Assembly (NCBI GenBank): GCA_910577555.1
Contig: CAJTLF010000003.1
Coordinates: 1-64,000, forward strand
Source: an uncultured Christensenella sp.
Lineage (GTDB): Bacteria; Bacillota; Clostridia; Christensenellales; Borkfalkiaceae
DNA: 64,000 nucleotides
Direction of reading: 5' to 3'
Part shown: piece by piece, positions 61,533 to 64,000 of the stretch
How positions within the stretch are numbered: the first letter of the stretch is position 1
Layout: each line of letters opens with the position of its first letter
Notes under the pieces: model-generated
The model's database searches: none
Told to the model about the DNA's origin: nothing
What the model saw: the letters and a program-made list of their open reading frames with translations, nothing else
Translations under genes and position numbers: made by a program

Positions 61533-61561
61533 ATAGTAACATAATTCCGTATTTTTGTCAA
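61533..61561 (-). promoter_or_regulatory. Promoter of the leader and small membrane protein
   Basis: On the minus strand TTGACA (61561-61556), 17 bases, TACTAT (61538-61533). The transcript start is about 90 bases before the leader ATG. Confidence 0.72.
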
Positions 61562-61612
61562 TACCCGTTTTGGAAACGACTTACTTTTAAAATCTCCCTT
61601 ACCGCTTAAAAA

Positions 61613-62653
61613 TTATGCGGCGTGAGAAACTTTTTTTCCCATTTTAAGCTCGTTTTCTATTTCTGCGCAAGTAGCCTGCAATTCTTCTTCGGTTTCCGCA
61701 AGCTCTACGCCGTCAAGTATTTCCTGCAGCTTATATTCCTGATTCAAATACTTAATCGTCTGATAGCCCATAACCGCCGTTAAAACGCCGTTTGTAAGCC
61801 CCTGAACGGAAGAATCCACCAACACGGAGATTGCACTGCCAAGGAACGGAATGCCCTTTACGGCGTCGCCCATGGTCTTTACGATGCTGTTACCGATTTT
61901 AACGCCGCCCAAGCCGTAAGCGATGAGCGAGTTCTGCAAAACTCTGCCGAAAATTTTCATAAGCTTTGCGTCGGACGGTCTGAAACCGTATAAAAACACC
62001 AAGTCTTTAATAAGCTGTAAGTTCATTACCACTACGAGCGCGGCGTCGACTTTACTCGTCTGCGACAACGCGGAATACATTGCCGATTTCATCGAGCTTT
62101 TAAAAATTAAGTCTTTCGCCGTTTTCTTCACGCTACCCGTATACAGAGCAGTAAGACTCTTCATAATTCCCTTATCGTCGTTGGTTTTAACGGCGATAGC
62201 CATTTCGCCGACGATTTTACTATCGTACCAACCCACGCCTTCCACTTTCGCGGTTAAATCAATCATTTTATCGGCTATATCGCGGCGAACCTTTTTATTG
62301 TGCTTTTTAGCGGCGTGAGCCGTTTTTGCGTTCACGTTCACGATAAAGTATTCCGACTTCATAACCTTGACGATAGGCACTATAAACAGGGCTATATACA
62401 AAATCAGGCATACTCCGCCCGTTGCATAGCCGGCGTATTCGTTAATTTCGTAAACGCGCAGGGATACGAAAAACAGACACGCAAACAAAAATATTCCCAG
62501 AGCGGCTATAATAACCCTGAGCAATATTTTTGCGCTTTTCACGTTCTGACGCTTTACGTACTTCTGCTCGTAATCGTAAATGGTCATTTTGTCCTGCTGT
62601 TGATTTTCTTCGGTTTTTACGGCAACTGCCTTTTCGGTTGATTTTTCGTTCAT
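61613..62653 (-). CDS. DUF697-like membrane protein
   Basis: A 346-aa protein. A charged N-terminus is followed by two transmembrane helices (about 40-62 and 74-98). The C-terminal half contains the small-residue helices of DUF697/YcjF proteins (NSLIAYGLGGVKIGNSI, KGIPFLGSAISVLVDSSVQG). These are often partnered with GTPases, though none is adjacent here. The ATG at 62653 is chosen; the extension to 62782 crosses the promoter and a terminator. No ribosome site is seen and the leader is about nine bases. Confidence 0.7.
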   Translation of the reverse strand: MNEKSTEKAVAVKTEENQQQDKMTIYDYEQKYVKRQNVKSAKILLRVIIAALGIFLFACLFFVSLRVYEINEYAGYATGGVCLILYIALFIVPIVKVMKSEYFIVNVNAKTAHAAKKHNKKVRRDIADKMIDLTAKVEGVGWYDSKIVGEMAIAVKTNDDKGIMKSLTALYTGSVKKTAKDLIFKSSMKSAMYSALSQTSKVDAALVVVMNLQLIKDLVFLYGFRPSDAKLMKIFGRVLQNSLIAYGLGGVKIGNSIVKTMGDAVKGIPFLGSAISVLVDSSVQGLTNGVLTAVMGYQTIKYLNQEYKLQEILDGVELAETEEELQATCAEIENELKMGKKVSHAA

Positions 62654-62666
62654 AATATATAATATA

Positions 62667-62695
62667 AATTTATCATTTTTTATGACGAATGTCAA
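62667..62695 (-). promoter_or_regulatory. Promoter of the DUF697-like gene
   Basis: On the minus strand TTGACA (62695-62690), 17 bases, TAAATT (62672-62667), ending only about 13 bases before the ATG. Confidence 0.78.
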
Positions 62696-62726
62696 CAGTA
62701 AATTATTAGCAATAATATGATAAAAC

Positions 62727-62757
62727 AAACCCCGCCGTAGTAACGGCGGGGTTTTTA
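62727..62757 (-). terminator. Terminator after the 50-aa protein gene
   Basis: AACCCCGCCG and CGGCGGGGTT around a 6-base loop, directly after the stop codon. On the minus strand it is followed by TGTTTTATC. Confidence 0.85.
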
Positions 62758-62910
62758 TTACTCTTCTATTTCGTAATGGCAATCGGAATACTGTGTAGGG
62801 GGCATTGACTGACCTTCGCCTACGTAAACCGAATTAATAACGTTGCCCTTGGAGTTTACGACTTTATAAGAGCCGCTCTTGGGGCAAATATCGCCGCAAT
62901 TCAAATTCAT
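62758..62910 (-). CDS. Small 50-aa protein, function unknown
   Basis: The ORF has a strong AGGAGG site seven to eight bases before its ATG and a terminator right after its TAA, which argues it is real. The sequence starts MNLNCGDICPKSGSYKVV, contains the run VGEGQSMPPTQ and ends YEIEE. It has three cysteines and alternates short strands. It lies 48 bases after spo0A and may be co-transcribed with it. It is vaguely like YjzC-type miniproteins; that is not secure. Confidence 0.75.
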   Translation of the reverse strand: MNLNCGDICPKSGSYKVVNSKGNVINSVYVGEGQSMPPTQYSDCHYEIEE

Positions 62911-62958
62911 AATCCACCTCCTGCAATTATAATGTGCAGAAACGGGATTATTAACCGC

Positions 62959-63726
62959 TTACAGACTTTCCAAAATAAGCTTGTCCGCAACGAGAGCAAT
63001 AAACTCGCTGTTCGTGGGGCGTTCGCTGCCTATGTACACTCTTGCGCCGAAAATAGAACTTATCGCGTCAGATCTACCCCTGTTCCACGCAACTTCTATT
63101 GCGTGGCGGATAGCTCTTTCAACCTTACTCGAAGTAGTTGCAAACTTTTCCGCAATTTTGGGATAAAGTTCTTTGGTTACTTTGTTTATAATCGACGGGT
63201 CGTTTACCGCAAGCTTTATGCCTTCGCGAAGATACGAAAAGCCTTTGATATTGGGCGGAACGCCTATCGTTATAAAAATGTTGCTTATCTTTTCGTCGAG
63301 AGAACTTGCCTTGCGTTTGTCGCGCACGTCGGATACGGACATATAATTTACCGCGCGGGTATTGGATAAATCGCGTATTCTGTCCACCACCGTTTGCGGG
63401 CTTACGGGCTTTGCCAGATAATAGACCGCTCCGCGCTCGATAGCTTGGTCGACGATTTTATCGTCTTTAAATCCGCCTATCGCTATAGTAAGGCAATCGG
63501 GATTATTTTCACGTATGTAATCGAGAACGCCAAACCCGTCTAACCCCGTAAGCACCAAATCCACTATGGCGGCAGTAGGCGAGTTGCGCTTTATCATGTC
63601 AATTGCGACGTTGCCGTTCTCGGTTGCGGCACATACTTCCAGCCCGTCCGTTTCGGATACGTATTCTTTAAGTTCCGTCAAAAATTCTTCGTTGCTCTCG
63701 AATATTGCAATTTTTTCAGATTTCAT
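62959..63726 (-). CDS. spo0A: Sporulation master regulator Spo0A, with atypical receiver
   Basis: A 255-aa regulator. The C-terminal DNA-binding domain is clear Spo0A: IFITIGVPPNIKGFSYLREG and the recognition helix SKVERAIRHAIEVAWNRG. The receiver keeps the phospho-acceptor Asp in AIVDLVLTGLDG and the Lys in LAKPV. However, the paired acidic residues usually seen as DDN are ESN, and the conserved Thr/Ser is Gly (AIGGFKD). Phosphorelay control may therefore differ from the Bacillus model. A consensus promoter and a perfect 0A box lie upstream. Confidence 0.93.
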   Translation of the reverse strand: MKSEKIAIFESNEEFLTELKEYVSETDGLEVCAATENGNVAIDMIKRNSPTAAIVDLVLTGLDGFGVLDYIRENNPDCLTIAIGGFKDDKIVDQAIERGAVYYLAKPVSPQTVVDRIRDLSNTRAVNYMSVSDVRDKRKASSLDEKISNIFITIGVPPNIKGFSYLREGIKLAVNDPSIINKVTKELYPKIAEKFATTSSKVERAIRHAIEVAWNRGRSDAISSIFGARVYIGSERPTNSEFIALVADKLILESL

Positions 63727-63760
63727 AAAATCTTACCCCTTCGTTGTCTTTGTGTATGGA

Positions 63761-63789
63761 ATTATAATACACAAATTTGAAGTTGTAAA
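63761..63789 (-). promoter_or_regulatory. Promoter of spo0A
   Basis: On the minus strand TTTACA (63789-63784), 17 bases, TATAAT (63766-63761), followed by GGGG as ribosome site before the ATG at 63726. Confidence 0.78.
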
Positions 63790-63859
63790 GCAATTTTGTA
63801 AATAATTCGATTTATTTTTCACGCAAATTACAAGATTTTTTACGGTATTTCATCGTTTT

Positions 63860-63867
63860 TTGTCGAA
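63860..63867 (+). promoter_or_regulatory. Candidate 0A box
   Basis: TTGTCGAA is an exact match to the Spo0A box. It lies about 70 bases upstream of the spo0A -35 and could serve autoregulation. A single 8-base match has limited weight. Confidence 0.45.
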
Positions 63868-63876
63868 ACGCGCTTT

Positions 63877-64000
63877 TTACTGTGTAATAAAGTCTAAATA
63901 TTCATCATAAGCGACGCATTTGTCAAATTTTTTGGTACCGTTGATTTCTATGATTCTATTTGCGACGGTATTCATAAGTTCCTGGTCGTGTGAAGTGAAC
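63877..64000 (-). CDS. C-terminus of an ABC-F family ATPase, cut by the window edge
   Basis: The final 40 codons read FTSHDQELMNTVANRIIEI and then KFDKCVAYDEYLDFITQ before TAA. The SHDxxxxxxVANRIIE switch region and the YDEYL ending are typical of the second ATPase domain of ABC-F translation factors (Uup, EttA, resistance types). Which subfamily cannot be told from the tail. Confidence 0.85.
   Translation of the reverse strand, partial: FTSHDQELMNTVANRIIEINGTKKFDKCVAYDEYLDFITQ

Noticed and set aside
1..64000. CRISPR arrays, rRNA genes and insertion sequences with transposase
   Set aside because: No regularly spaced repeats, rRNA-like stretches or transposase motifs were seen anywhere in the window.

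Overview
The window looks like a chromosome segment of a low-to-moderate GC, spore-forming member of the Firmicutes (class Clostridia), probably an uncultured gut-type lineage. The evidence is a Spo0A gene, a SpoVG gene, RNase Y, Clostridia-style gene order (ftsK-rimO-pgsA-cinA-recA and miaB-mutS-mutL-miaA) and a MurE with the DNPR motif of meso-diaminopimelate-adding enzymes. Genus cannot be assigned from the sequence alone. Most genes lie on the minus strand.

Layout. 1-1300: accessory edge with the start of a SIR2-like gene running off the window, a tyrosine recombinase, an inverted repeat and a structured, terminated region. 1364-5884: purB, a cyclophilin and a dCMP deaminase, then groESL. 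5936-13890: a tight minus-strand block of a methionine gamma-lyase-family gene, miaA, mutL, mutS and miaB. 13973-16195: a class A penicillin-binding protein. 16190-23551: an operon carA, carB fused to a DapF-like domain, a cysteine desulfurase and thiI, preceded by a consensus promoter, a 37-codon leader ORF and a terminator whose stem contains the leader stop codon. 23775-25132: a YgjP-like peptidase and an acyl-ACP thioesterase. 25301-26740: a membrane-anchored PadR-type regulator. 26783-37593: rny, nadE, recA, cinA, pgsA, rimO and ftsK; then murC (37778) and spoVG (39244). 39605-52958: the division and wall (dcw) cluster ftsZ, ftsA, divIB, murA, ftsW, murD, mraY, murE, ftsI, ftsL-like, rsmH and mraZ, lacking murF, murG and murB. 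Then murI and rpsT. 54328-61561: an accessory region at an intact tRNA-Arg(CCT), with a tRNA-like relic, a decayed int/xis pair, a complete Bce-type two-component/ABC transporter module, a zinc-ribbon miniprotein, a broken surface-protein fragment and a small membrane protein behind a tiny leader ORF and terminator. 61613-64000: a DUF697-like membrane protein, a 50-aa conserved-looking miniprotein, spo0A and the 3' end of an ABC-F gene.

How the genes work together. The core is peptidoglycan precursor synthesis (MurA, MurC, MurD, MurE, MraY, MurI), septal assembly (FtsZ, FtsA, DivIB, FtsL-like, FtsW, FtsI, FtsK), DNA repair (MutS, MutL, RecA) and tRNA/ribosome modification (MiaA then MiaB; cysteine desulfurase then ThiI; RimO; RsmH). 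Two features stand out. One is the CarB-DapF fusion, whose DapF half has lost one catalytic cysteine and several substrate ligands. The other is the leader ORF/terminator before carA, which resembles translation-coupled attenuation of the kind known at E. coli pyrBI. A second, much smaller leader of the same design precedes the membrane protein at 61051-61356.
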